The position numbers were made by a program, and so were the translations under genes. Positions 1-9,603 of a DNA stretch of 64,000 nt are shown here, in pieces. The stretch spans positions 16,730 to 80,729 of the forward strand of contig NZ_CAMCBS010000009.1 in the NCBI RefSeq assembly GCF_945873075.1. Direction: 5' to 3'. The stretch's first letter is position 1. The number at the start of each line of letters is the position of its first letter. The stretch comes from an uncultured Moraxella sp. (GTDB lineage: Bacteria; Pseudomonadota; Gammaproteobacteria; Pseudomonadales; Moraxellaceae). The notes beneath the pieces were generated by a model. It saw only the letters and a program-made list of their open reading frames with translations. It was not told where the DNA came from and made no database searches.

Positions 1-2
1 CT

Positions 3-2606
3 TCGTATATCACCGATTTGATTGGTATTCGCACTTTGGCGATTGATGCGATTTTGAGTGAAATTTATCATGCTTTTGGCTTTGGGGATGAGCTGGCGTT
101 ATTTGCAGTTGGCGGCTATGGTCGAGCTGAGCTACTACCTGCATCCGATATTGATATTTTATTAATCGGTCAAAATCCCAATGCGCTCAAAACACAGATT
201 GAAGCATTTGTGGCGATGCTGTGGGACATCGGTATCACGCCTGCCATCTCGGTGCGTAGCCTAGATGAAACCAAGCTTGCCGCCACCGATCAGACCATCG
301 CCAGTGCCATGATTGAGTCACGGCTACTGGCAGGTAATGTGGCATGGGCAGATGTTCCTTATCAAGCGGTCAAGGAGACTTGGAGTGCCAAAGCGTATTA
401 TGACGCCAAAATGGCAGAATCCAAAGAACGCTATCTTACCCAAAACGCCACCGAATACAACCTTGAGCCAAACATCAAAAACGCGCCCGGTGGACTTCGA
501 GATCTGCACATGATTGGCTGGCTGGGTCGCTTTTATTTTGGGCATGGCAAAAGCTTTGATAACCTTGTAGCAACAGGCTTTATCAGTCCCGAAGAATGCA
601 CCATCTTACAAAATGCACAGCGATTCTTGTGGTGTATCCGCCATCATCTGCATATGCAGACCGCTCGCCACGAAGATCGACTGCTATTTGACCATCAAAA
701 AACCGTCGCTCAGCGATTTGGCTATTATCTCGACTCATCGAATGCCACCCACAGCGATGTCAAAACCGCCCTTGAAGCGATGATGCGTCTGTATTATCGC
801 CATGCCATGCGTGTGGCGGCGCTATCCGAGATGCTGTGTGCGTATTTTTATGAAACTTATCTATCACCTGCCATCAGCACCACACCGATTGATGATGATT
901 TTTGTCTGATTCAAGAGAGTGATACCCATGATGGGACTTGTGAAGTCAATAATAAACAATCCGATACCGCGCCGCCCAAAATCGCCATCACTCGCCCTGA
1001 TGTTTTTTTGGCAAATCCTGCCAATTTGCTGAAGATTTTTTTGATGATGGGTCAGCTTGGCATCAAACAAATCACCGCAAGCACCCTGCGAGCCATTTAT
1101 CAAGCCAGCACCCATATTGATGATAATTATCGTGCCGATAGCGAACATCGACGCTTATTTTTGGCGAATTTACAAGAAGGCAATTATCTGTTTCACCGCC
1201 TACGACTGATGAAGCGCTTTGGCGTGCTTGGCAATTATCTGCCTGCCTTTGGCAAAATCATGGGGCTGATGCAGTATGATTTGTTCCATCGCTATACGGT
1301 GGATGCGCATACTTTGCTGCTCGTGCGGATTTTGCATCGCTTTGGTGATGATGCTCGTGCGGATAATTTTGGGCTGGTATCTGAAGTCTATCAAAAAATC
1401 GTCCGCAAAGACATCTTGGTCATCGCCGCCATCTTTCATGACATCGCCAAAGGTCGTGGCGGTGACCATAGCAAGCTGGGGGCGGTGGACGCTTATGAAT
1501 TTTGCCAAAGTCATGGCATGAGCGAAGCGGATAGCCGACTGGTCGAATGGCTCGTGCTTGAGCACCTGACCATGTCATTGACTGCCCAAAAACAGGACAT
1601 CTCAGACCCTGAAGTCATTGCACACTTTGCCGAATTTACCGGTAGTATCACACGGCTCAATCACCTATATGTGCTGACCGTCGCCGATATGAACGCCACC
1701 AATAGCCAGCTGTGGAATACTTGGCGAGCCGCCCTACTCAAGCAGCTATACATCTCGGTGCACCGTGTGCATAGTCTTGGTGCTCATGTCACCGACAAAG
1801 ATGTGGTGATCGAAAACCGCAAAAACAAAGCCTGCGACATCCTACCTGATGTCGAGCGAGAAAAGCTGGATGCACTGTGGGCGAATTTTGGCGAAGAATA
1901 TTTTCTTAAGCAAAAACACTTTGACATCGCTTGGCAGTCAGATGAAATCATCAAAGCCAAAGCCAAACTTGCAAGCGGTGAGCCGATCATCGCCTTGCGT
2001 GCGCACAGTGATCTAAGTCATGGCGGTATCCAGCTACTCATCTGCGCCCCTGATCAGGACAATCTATTTGCCACCACTGTCTGCATCCTTGACCAGCTTG
2101 ATTTGAGCGTGCTTGATGCCAACATCTTGACCGCCACGATTGACGGTATCTCGGTTGCGCTTGATTCTTATGTAGTGATTGACCGCTTGGCGACCACAGG
2201 CGATCAGGTGGATTTGTTGTCCAATCCCGAACGCATTCAGACGGTGATGACACGGCTGATTGATGGGCTCAAGCAAGGCGGCTGCAAAGTTCCGCCACGC
2301 ACTTATGGCTTTAATACCAAGCTTAAGCACTTCACCGTGCCGACGACCGTGCAATTTAGTAGCGCCACACCGCTTGCACATCAAGGACATCATCAAATGC
2401 AGCTCATTACCAAAGACCGTCCGTCCCTACTTGCCAAAGTCGGCGCTGTCTTTAGTCAGCACCACATCGAAGTGCATGGCGCACGCATTACCACACTTGG
2501 CGAGCGTGCCGAAGATATGTTCTATGTCAGCGATCGTCATGGTGGTGTACTCAGTGATGATAAATTAGCGAAACTAAAAACTGCCATCATCACGGCACTT
2601 AGCTAA
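3..2606 (+). CDS. glnD: [Protein-PII] uridylyltransferase / uridylyl-removing enzyme GlnD, 5' end truncated by window start
   Basis: Long ORF with nucleotidyltransferase motif GGYGRAELLPASDIDILL, HD domain (FHDIAKGRGGDHS) and C-terminal ACT domains; reading frame is open to the window edge. Confidence 0.95.
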   Translation, partial: SYITDLIGIRTLAIDAILSEIYHAFGFGDELALFAVGGYGRAELLPASDIDILLIGQNPNALKTQIEAFVAMLWDIGITPAISVRSLDETKLAATDQTIASAMIESRLLAGNVAWADVPYQAVKETWSAKAYYDAKMAESKERYLTQNATEYNLEPNIKNAPGGLRDLHMIGWLGRFYFGHGKSFDNLVATGFISPEECTILQNAQRFLWCIRHHLHMQTARHEDRLLFDHQKTVAQRFGYYLDSSNATHSDVKTALEAMMRLYYRHAMRVAALSEMLCAYFYETYLSPAISTTPIDDDFCLIQESDTHDGTCEVNNKQSDTAPPKIAITRPDVFLANPANLLKIFLMMGQLGIKQITASTLRAIYQASTHIDDNYRADSEHRRLFLANLQEGNYLFHRLRLMKRFGVLGNYLPAFGKIMGLMQYDLFHRYTVDAHTLLLVRILHRFGDDARADNFGLVSEVYQKIVRKDILVIAAIFHDIAKGRGGDHSKLGAVDAYEFCQSHGMSEADSRLVEWLVLEHLTMSLTAQKQDISDPEVIAHFAEFTGSITRLNHLYVLTVADMNATNSQLWNTWRAALLKQLYISVHRVHSLGAHVTDKDVVIENRKNKACDILPDVEREKLDALWANFGEEYFLKQKHFDIAWQSDEIIKAKAKLASGEPIIALRAHSDLSHGGIQLLICAPDQDNLFATTVCILDQLDLSVLDANILTATIDGISVALDSYVVIDRLATTGDQVDLLSNPERIQTVMTRLIDGLKQGGCKVPPRTYGFNTKLKHFTVPTTVQFSSATPLAHQGHHQMQLITKDRPSLLAKVGAVFSQHHIEVHGARITTLGERAEDMFYVSDRHGGVLSDDKLAKLKTAIITALS

Positions 2607-2768
2607 ACTGCCTCAAAAGCAATTTTGCACCTGTCAACTTTGGCAGTTGTGCAAAATTTGCTTAAGTTTTGCCACCAAATTGATACGAAATCATCGTCAA
2701 TGATGGTGGCATTTGGGCATTTTTTGTGTCAAAATGTGTCAAATTATCCATCGATACGGACCTATACC

Positions 2769-3593
2769 ATGACAACTTTATTAAAAAAAATCAGCATCGC
2801 AAGCCTAATCGGACTATCGCTCACCACCCTGCCTGCGATGGCAAATGATGACACGCTTGGCACTTATGGCTTTGATGATGAAGAAGCTCCTGCCTGTGCC
2901 AGCACGCCACTACCAACCGGCGCAAGCTTTGCCGTCGTTTATCCTGACTGCGGTTATACCCAAGGGCTTGCACTCATCAAAAAAGACGACAAATACGGCT
3001 TTGTGGATGAATCAGGCAAGCTTGTTATCCCTGCTATTTACCAAGAAGCACATCCGTTTAGCGATAATTTGGCGCTCATCAAACAAGCGGACAAATACGG
3101 ATATATCGACAAATCAGGTAAAATCGCCATCAAGCCACAATATACCGACGCTTGGGGTTTTTGGGAAGGTCGTGCCAAGATTGAACAAAATGGCAAATAC
3201 GGCTTTATTGACACCACAGGCAAGATTGTCATTAAGCCTACCTACGCAATGACAGGTGACTGGTTCGAAGATGGCTTGGTGCTATTCAAGCAAGGTAACC
3301 AATACGGCTTTTTGGACAAATCGGGTAAAGTCGCCATCAAACCACAGTTTGACTCTGCCAAAGATTTTGCCGAAGGTCGTGCTGCGGTCAGCAAAAAAAC
3401 CGGCAAAAAAGATGCCGACGGTGAAGAGCTGCACCAATTTGGCTTTATTGACAAGACGGGCAAAGTCGTTATCCCAATCAAATATGACTTGGCGTCTGAC
3501 TTTGTCGAAGGTGCGGCATTCGTCATCGAAGGTGAGCAGGTGTATTTTATTGACAAAGACGGCAAGCCAACCAAAATGCCAAACTACAACTGA
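2769..3593 (+). CDS. WG-repeat protein with N-terminal signal peptide
   Basis: MTTLLKKISIASLIGLSLTTLPAMA signal peptide, then repeated KYGFxDxSGKxVIxPxY units (about 5). ORF-track start at 2625 is probably too far upstream. Confidence 0.85.
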   Translation: MTTLLKKISIASLIGLSLTTLPAMANDDTLGTYGFDDEEAPACASTPLPTGASFAVVYPDCGYTQGLALIKKDDKYGFVDESGKLVIPAIYQEAHPFSDNLALIKQADKYGYIDKSGKIAIKPQYTDAWGFWEGRAKIEQNGKYGFIDTTGKIVIKPTYAMTGDWFEDGLVLFKQGNQYGFLDKSGKVAIKPQFDSAKDFAEGRAAVSKKTGKKDADGEELHQFGFIDKTGKVVIPIKYDLASDFVEGAAFVIEGEQVYFIDKDGKPTKMPNYN

Positions 3594-3629
3594 TACATAA
3601 ATTGAGATACGGCAAGTCTGGCAAAATCA

Positions 3630-3658
3630 TTGAGTTTTTGTACAAGACTTGCTATAAT
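3630..3658 (+). promoter_or_regulatory. Putative sigma70 promoter of ssrA
   Basis: TTGAGT - 17 bp - TATAAT just upstream of the tmRNA 5' end. Confidence 0.6.
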
Positions 3659-3669
3659 CAAAAAACTAT

Positions 3670-4028
3670 GGGGATGTTCTGGCTTCGACGCTGGTAATGA
3701 AACTCAATAGTGCATGTCAAGAGCGTGTGACTCTTGTAAATCAACATACATTTAAAATAGTCGCAAACGACGAAACTTACGCTCTAGCAGCCTAAGGGCA
3801 GCTTGGGACGGTGCAGATTGCCTTTGGTCTGGTCACTCTCCCCGAAGCGAACGCACAAAGGATAGCATCTGTTAGCGTTGCGATGATGGGTGCGAAACTT
3901 TTAGCAAATCGTCCAATCCATCCTGACTGTCGGTTCGGTGCGGATTAAAGCCATAGACAGATTCTAAACATGTAGAGCTATGGGCGTAGTGCTGGCGGAC
4001 GCGGGTTCAACTCCCGCCATCTCCACCA
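3670..4028 (+). ncRNA. ssrA: tmRNA
   Basis: 5' GGGGATGTTCTGGCTTCGAC and 3' GCGGGTTCAACTCCCGCCATCTCCACCA; tag reading frame GCAAACGACGAAACTTACGCTCTAGCAGCCTAA = ANDETYALAA*. Confidence 0.97.
4015..4028 (+). repeat. attL core (3' end of ssrA)
   Basis: CGCCATCTCCACCA, identical to 14475-14488. Confidence 0.85.
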
Positions 4029-4060
4029 TACATATAACCACACACCACCACACACGATAA

Positions 4061-4097
4061 AAAACCCTAGATAAATCAAGCATCTAGGGTTTTTTTA
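4061..4097 (+). terminator. Rho-independent terminator carried by the island directly after ssrA
   Basis: AAAACCCTAGAT-loop-ATCTAGGGTTTT followed by a T-run. Confidence 0.75.
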
Positions 4098-4141
4098 TTG
4101 CCTTATATTGCCACCTATTACCCCCTATATTATAATCATTT

Positions 4142-4254
4142 TTGTATCTCTATTTGTATCTCTTTATGTTCACAAAAATAGAGATACAAAACAGATTAGC
4201 CAAAACCCCAGTTTACTTTTCAGAGATACAAGTTAGCTAAATTGAGAGATACAA
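4142..4254. repeat. Repeats TTGTATCTCT (x2 direct, 12-bp spacing) and inverted AGAGATACAA (x3); candidate integrase/excisionase arm-type or autoregulatory sites
   Basis: TTGTATCTCT at 4142 and 4154; AGAGATACAA at 4180, 4222 and 4245. The pair with 12-bp spacing recurs at 14392 and 14404 at the other end of the island. Confidence 0.7.
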
Positions 4255-4256
4255 GA

Positions 4257-5492
4257 ATGAAAAGAACCGATATTAAAAAACGCCCCCTATCTGATACGGT
4301 TATTGCCAACCTAGAACCCGAAATGACAGAGTACAATGAAAAAGATAGCAAAGGTTTATATTTGTTCGTCAAACCCACTGGGGCGAAATCTTGGAAAATG
4401 CGTTATAAGGATAGTAAGGGCAAATGGCGTTGGACTGGGCTGGGTGCTTATCCTGCCGTTACTGGGGCAATGGCTAGAAAGCTGGTGCAAGAAAAATTAG
4501 TAGAATTGGCACTTGGTGCAGATGAATTGACCGCCAAGCCTGCACCGCCCACCGCCCAAACTTTTAAAAGTGTGGCTTTGGAATGGTACAATGAGCCCAA
4601 CATTCAAAAGCTGGATAATGGCACAAAATCCAAATATCTTAGCCTACTAGAAAAACACATATTCCCCACCATGGGCAAAAAAGCCATTAGCGATATATCA
4701 CGCCAAGTATGGCTTACCTTTTTTAAAAGGCTACAAGAAACGCCAAACCCCCAAACGGGCAAGCCCATCATAGAAACCGCAAACAGAGCTTTGCAGGTGT
4801 GTAGCCGTATTTATCGTTTTGCCCTTACCCATGAATTAGCAGGGGTACAGTCTAACCCTTTGGAACACTTGCACGAACGATTGGAAAAGCACGAACCCAA
4901 ACAGCTTGCCCATGTTAGCGAACAAGATTTACAAAAGCTATTATTGGATATTCAAACCATCCCCAGCGAAATCACACGCTTAGGGGTGCAATTGCTTAGC
5001 CATCTATTTTTACGCCCAAATGAAGTGTTGGATGGTGAATGGGCGGAAATTGATTTTGATAATGGCATTTGGGAAATCCCAGCGGAACGCATGAAAAAAC
5101 GACGCCCCCACCTTGTGCCACTATCCAAACAGGCACTTGCCCTATTACAGCAATTGCATAGCTTGACTGGCTTTGATACCCATCTATTCCCCAGCCGTGC
5201 CAAAGACCGTAAAAACGCCCACCAGCGTTTTAGAATGGCATTAAACCGCCTTGGCTATCTTGATGAACAAACCCTACACGGTTTCCGTCATATCGCTAGC
5301 ACCAAACTAAATAACTATACAGATGAAAACGGTATGAAATTTGATGGGCGTGTGATTGAGTTTGCATTAGCCCACAAGGTGCAAGGGGTGGCAGGCGTTT
5401 ATAACAAGGCGGAATATCTGCATGATAGAAAAATCATCAATCAATGGTATAGCGATTTTTTGGATAGCCTTGTACAAGCTAATGATGATTGA
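4257..5492 (+). CDS. Tyrosine recombinase / integrase (P4-type, DUF4102-like N-terminus)
   Basis: N-terminal LYLFVKPTGAKSWKMRYKDSKGKWRWTGLGAYPAVT; catalytic-region motifs LGVQLLSHLFLRPNEVLDGEW and TLHGFRHIASTKLN. Confidence 0.95.
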   Translation: MKRTDIKKRPLSDTVIANLEPEMTEYNEKDSKGLYLFVKPTGAKSWKMRYKDSKGKWRWTGLGAYPAVTGAMARKLVQEKLVELALGADELTAKPAPPTAQTFKSVALEWYNEPNIQKLDNGTKSKYLSLLEKHIFPTMGKKAISDISRQVWLTFFKRLQETPNPQTGKPIIETANRALQVCSRIYRFALTHELAGVQSNPLEHLHERLEKHEPKQLAHVSEQDLQKLLLDIQTIPSEITRLGVQLLSHLFLRPNEVLDGEWAEIDFDNGIWEIPAERMKKRRPHLVPLSKQALALLQQLHSLTGFDTHLFPSRAKDRKNAHQRFRMALNRLGYLDEQTLHGFRHIASTKLNNYTDENGMKFDGRVIEFALAHKVQGVAGVYNKAEYLHDRKIINQWYSDFLDSLVQANDD

Positions 5493-5538
5493 TTATAAAA
5501 AGTCATAGAATAGTCATAACATAGTCATAAAATGAATA

Positions 5539-5575
5539 AATCCGCCCATGATGCAACATAGGCGGATTGTTTTTG
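5539..5575 (+). terminator. Terminator after the integrase
   Basis: AATCCGCC ... GGCGGATT followed by GTTTTT. Confidence 0.6.
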
Positions 5576-5731
5576 GGCTTATGCAGGCTAATAAATAATA
5601 ATATAAAATATATATAATATAGAATATCTTAATAATATTTCAGATATATATAATAAGGAAAGGGGAAATTAAAAAAGCATTTATCAAATAAAATAAATCG
5701 CCATAAATCCGCCATTTGGATGACAACCGCC

Positions 5732-5931
5732 CACGCCTGCCACAATGCCACCAATAGCATGATGGCTGGTGGTGCTGGCATAGTACTAGTTACTTGGTGA
5801 TGCCATTGCCCACACTGGTAGCGGTGGTGGCAATTGGTGGCAGTGATACCGCTGGCATGATATTGGCAGTTGCCCCCGTTGGTGGCATCATGGCAAGTTA
5901 TCCAGCCATTGCCCATTATTGGCATTGGCGG
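5732..5931 (+). repeat. Diverged direct repeat of 6285-6482
   Basis: Shared CACGCCTGCCACAATGCCACCAATAGCATGATGGCTGGTGGTGCTGGCA..., TTACTTGGTGATGCCATTGCC, GATACCGCTGGCATGATATTGGCAGTTGCCC, GGCAAGTTATCCAGCCATTGCCCATTATTGG. Confidence 0.75.
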
Positions 5932-6133
5932 TTATCCAGTGTTGGCATGGTGCTGGTGATTATCGCACCCGCCACATTTGGCAAGATACCAGCAACCGCC
6001 CACGCCTGCCAAGCCCAGCACCCAAAGGCAACCCCAGCAAACCTATCACCAGCAACCGCCCAGCCATTAAATTTAGCTTGTGTGCTCGGCGTGTCGGCAC
6101 ATAATCATATAAAGATATACCAGCACCACCCCA

Positions 6134-6399
6134 CCCACAACAACACAAAGTTATAAAAACTGGGAAAATGGGGAAAATGGGAAAATGACACCAGCAAAGC
6201 TATATATAGCAAGGCTTGCCCCGTTTTCCCCTATTTTAGGCAAATGGGAAAATGGGGGAAAATAAGGGGAAAATGGGTAGCTATCACGCCTGCCACAATG
6301 CCACCAATAGCATGATGGCTGGTGGTGCTGGCAGTGCTGGTTACTTGGTGATGCCATTGCCTACACTGGTAGCGGTGCTGGCAATTGGTGGCGGTGATA
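6134..6399 (+). repeat. Copy A of the island repeat module (266 bp)
   Basis: Reverse complement matches 13571-13837 with a one-base homopolymer indel by manual comparison; first 191 bp repeated at 6593-6783. Confidence 0.9.
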
Positions 6400-6592
6400 C
6401 CGCTGGCATGATATTGGCAGTTGCCCACTGGTGGCATTAGGGCAAGTTATCCAGCCATTGCCCATTATTGGTAATGGCGGTCATTTTGACCGTCGTTATT
6501 ATACCGCTGGTTACTTGGTGATGGCTGGCGGTGCTGGTGATTGGTGGTGCTATCGCCTAAGCTGGTAGCATTGCTGGCTATCCAGTCATTAA

Positions 6593-6783
6593 CCCACAAC
6601 AACACAAAGTTATAAAAACTGGGAAAATGGGGAAAATGGGAAAATGACACCAGCAAAGCTATATATAGCAAGGCTTGCCCCGTTTTCCCCTATTTTAGGC
6701 AAATGGGAAAATGGGGGAAAATAAGGGGAAAATGGGTAGCTATCACGCCTGCTACAATGCCACCAATGGCATGATGGCTGGTG
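6593..6783 (+). repeat. Copy B of the island repeat module (191 bp, direct relative to A)
   Basis: Matches 6134-6324 at an offset of 459 bp with two or so mismatches near the 3' end. Confidence 0.88.
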
Positions 6784-6835
6784 TTTGGCTTGCTTGGTGA
6801 TGGCTGGTGGTGCTGGTGGTAGGCTATGCCAAAGA

Positions 6836-6868
6836 AAAAAGCCCCTGCAATGCAAAGGCTTTTTGGGC
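6836..6868 (-). terminator. Terminator (bidirectional-looking) after the primase gene
   Basis: AAAAAAGCCCCTGCAATGCAAAGGCTTTTT. Confidence 0.6.
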
Positions 6869-6875
6869 GGTAGGC

Positions 6876-8954
6876 TTAGGCGGTCAATAACTTTGGGTTA
6901 ATCTCAATAAATCTACAATCATCTTGATAGGCTAGGCGGATATGCTGTTTTTCTAGCAAATAATCTATCGCCAATTCAAAAACCGCCTTTTGTCTAAGTA
7001 CTTTTGGGCTAATGGTGCTTTGTACTTCTGAATAACCAAAGCTTGCTGTATTTCGCATCTTGGCACGCTTAACAAGCCATTCTATCAATAGTTCTGCATC
7101 CCCTTTGTTGCCATCTGTAATATCACAATATTTCAAGCGTTCTGCAATGGAAAAATCCACCAGCTTACTAGCATTGATGATATGTTCTTTGCTTACTGCC
7201 TTTTCGCCTTGGAATAATGCCAGCAGGCAAGCGATACGGGCGGTATTTTCGCCCATACGCCCAGCAAATGCAGGGATTTGGGCGTATGGTTCGCCAGTGC
7301 GTTGCTTGGTTTCTACATCCTGCATATAATCCGCCAAGGCTTGCTTTGCACTTTGGTCTTTAAATGGCATATTTACACGCTCTATAGGTTTATCAATCAG
7401 TAAATCCCTACATTTTTTATAATACTTGGTCAAATGCCAATCTTGGCTAGGGCTAGCGTTCATGCGGTCGGGCGTGTTGTATTGTCTGTACCCTTGGAAA
7501 CTCTTTGGGCAAGCCAATAACGCCCTAGGCAAAAAGCCTTGATTGATTAATACGGGGTCTGTCATGGCAGGTTCTAATATCACCCGTTGCCCCATAACAT
7601 CCAGCGTTAGGCGTGCATCATAGGCATTTGTTCTATCTTGCCCAGTTTTACCCCTTTGACTTCTAATTTTACTGACTGGGCTACCATCCCAAAGCTTGGT
7701 TAAGCTTGAAATGCTACTACCAGCGGTATCAGATTTCATGCTATACCCATTAAAAAATTGCCCAGCTTCATCCGTATTCCAATAAACATCCTTTTGTTCA
7801 TCCAAAATAAACTTATCCGTAACCGCCTCTATCGTGCCATCTGATACCATGTAAGTGTAGCTTTTTGGCTTTGGGTTGTTCGCTTTTTCTTTTGGTGGCT
7901 GGCGTTCCCATTCATTGAGTACTGCCAAATAGTTTAAATAGTTTTCTTTTTCCCATTCTGCCAATTCATGGTTAGCCAATTTGGTTGCCTGTGATTTGCC
8001 TTGACCGCTGGGAAATTCGGTGATTAAAAACAAGCTGGCAGGGATATGGGTGTTTAAAAATGGGGCGTTTGCCATACGCTGACCAATGGCAGATAACACG
8101 CCCAGCACACTTTGCCCAGCTACCGCCAAAGGGACTTGTGCATAATAGGCGATTTGTGTGATTACATCCGCCAATTCACTGCCAAAGCTATCAAGCGGAT
8201 AATCATTTTCTTTGTGGTACTTGTCATCCAGTGGTAACGGTTCGCCCCATGGTTCATCCTGTTTTGGTACAGGCGTGGCGGTTGCTGGCTGGTTGTTTGG
8301 TGCTGTTTTGGCGGTGCTGGTAGCGTGTAAAAGCTGTTGCAAGCGGTCATTATCCAGCATTGGCAAAGCCTGTAATTTGGCGTGCATGGTGGCAATGTCG
8401 CACCCTTGCATATAATCGACAATATCGCCTTTTTCTACCAAGCCCAGCTTATCTACATCTACAATACGGATTGTGGGCGGTGGTGATAGTGCTTGCAAGG
8501 CTTGAATAAAGGTATCCAGCCATGAAATGCCAGCGGTATCATTATCACGCCATAATACACATTCTTTACCTGCCAAGGGCTGTAAATCATGGGCGGTAAT
8601 GGTATTGCTACCGCCTGTTGTGGTGGCGATATAGCCCAAATTGTCCATTAAATCCGCTTTTTGTTCACCTTCAAAAATCCATACGGATTGTGATTGGCTA
8701 AGCTTATGCAGGTAATACAAGGGTTTTTGGTTGGGCGTAAAGACTGGTTCGCCCATTTTCCACTGATTATCCACACCAAAAAAGAATGGGCGGATATGTT
8801 TTTTGCCTTGAGCGTTTTTTAGGCGTGCTTTGGCGTAAATCGTGTTCCCCTGTGCATCGGTGTACTGGTGAATGGTGATGGCATCATAGCCTTGATTTAT
8901 CAGTTTGCCAAATAAACCTTTGGCAATGGGGGTTAATTCGTTTGGATTGTACAT
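6876..8954 (-). CDS. Toprim-like + DUF3987/YfjI-like replication (primase-helicase) protein
   Basis: Toprim-like segment (VWIFEGEQKADLMDNLGYIATTTGGSNTI ... VLWRDNDTAGISW), then a C-terminal half with FPSGQGKSQATKLA and TDEAGQFFNGYSM, as in DUF3987 proteins. Confidence 0.75.
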   Translation of the reverse strand: MYNPNELTPIAKGLFGKLINQGYDAITIHQYTDAQGNTIYAKARLKNAQGKKHIRPFFFGVDNQWKMGEPVFTPNQKPLYYLHKLSQSQSVWIFEGEQKADLMDNLGYIATTTGGSNTITAHDLQPLAGKECVLWRDNDTAGISWLDTFIQALQALSPPPTIRIVDVDKLGLVEKGDIVDYMQGCDIATMHAKLQALPMLDNDRLQQLLHATSTAKTAPNNQPATATPVPKQDEPWGEPLPLDDKYHKENDYPLDSFGSELADVITQIAYYAQVPLAVAGQSVLGVLSAIGQRMANAPFLNTHIPASLFLITEFPSGQGKSQATKLANHELAEWEKENYLNYLAVLNEWERQPPKEKANNPKPKSYTYMVSDGTIEAVTDKFILDEQKDVYWNTDEAGQFFNGYSMKSDTAGSSISSLTKLWDGSPVSKIRSQRGKTGQDRTNAYDARLTLDVMGQRVILEPAMTDPVLINQGFLPRALLACPKSFQGYRQYNTPDRMNASPSQDWHLTKYYKKCRDLLIDKPIERVNMPFKDQSAKQALADYMQDVETKQRTGEPYAQIPAFAGRMGENTARIACLLALFQGEKAVSKEHIINASKLVDFSIAERLKYCDITDGNKGDAELLIEWLVKRAKMRNTASFGYSEVQSTISPKVLRQKAVFELAIDYLLEKQHIRLAYQDDCRFIEINPKLLTA

Positions 8955-9018
8955 TTGTTGTTATTCCTAGTCATTCATCATCATAAATAAAGGGGTTGTT
9001 TGGCTGGTGCTGGCGTGA

Positions 9019-9603
9019 TTAGCGGTATAAATCCAAGTCTTTGCACGCCTGCACAAAATCCACCCCAAAGCGTGCCATATAAAAACCCACCATATCGCCA
9101 CTAGCACCGCATACATGGCAGATATAGCCCCCATGGTCTGTATTGATAGATAAGCTGGGGTGTTTATCACCGTGAAATGGGCAAAGTGCAGAACGCCACA
9201 CGCCACCGCCTTTAAGCGTTAGCCCATAAGTATGATAAAAATCTATCGGGCTTGGCAGGCGTGATAAATCCGCTCTTTGGCGTTGTTTTTGCTGGGGCTT
9301 GGCTTTGTGCTGGCGGTTTGCTTGGCTGGGTGCTTGGCGTGGCGGTTGCTGATTGCTACCCATGCCAAAGCTTGCCTTGTTTGCCCCTGTATTTGCCCCA
9401 TTTTGGGCGGTTTTTTGGGGGTTTTGGGTGTGGCTGGTGGTTTTGCCTTGCCATGTCATCCTGTGGGCGTGGCGTGGCTGATGGTGCGTGTGGCGGTAGT
9501 GGTGTGCTGGGTGGCGTTTGCCAATACCGCCCGTTGTACGCTTGGCAAATGGGGCGGATTGCCCCATTGCTGGATTGGTGGTGGCGTTAGTGTCTGTTGT
9601 CAT
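9019..9603 (-). CDS. CHC2-type zinc-finger (DnaG-like primase N-terminal) protein
   Basis: CPFHGDKHPSLSINTDHGGYICHVCGASGDMVGF is a CHC2 zinc ribbon signature. Confidence 0.8.
   Translation of the reverse strand: MTTDTNATTNPAMGQSAPFAKRTTGGIGKRHPAHHYRHTHHQPRHAHRMTWQGKTTSHTQNPQKTAQNGANTGANKASFGMGSNQQPPRQAPSQANRQHKAKPQQKQRQRADLSRLPSPIDFYHTYGLTLKGGGVWRSALCPFHGDKHPSLSINTDHGGYICHVCGASGDMVGFYMARFGVDFVQACKDLDLYR

Noticed and set aside
2841-3590. Repeated TTGACAAA/AAATACGGCTTT units considered as a CRISPR-like or tandem DNA repeat
   Set aside because: They are codons of WG protein repeats; spacing and sequence vary and no spacers are present.
5794-6437. Overlapping ORFs on both strands in the repeat region (120, 98, 68 and 62 aa)
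   Set aside because: Low-complexity Gly/Ala/Trp/His-rich translations, open on both strands and duplicated with the DNA repeat itself; repeat structure explains them better than coding.
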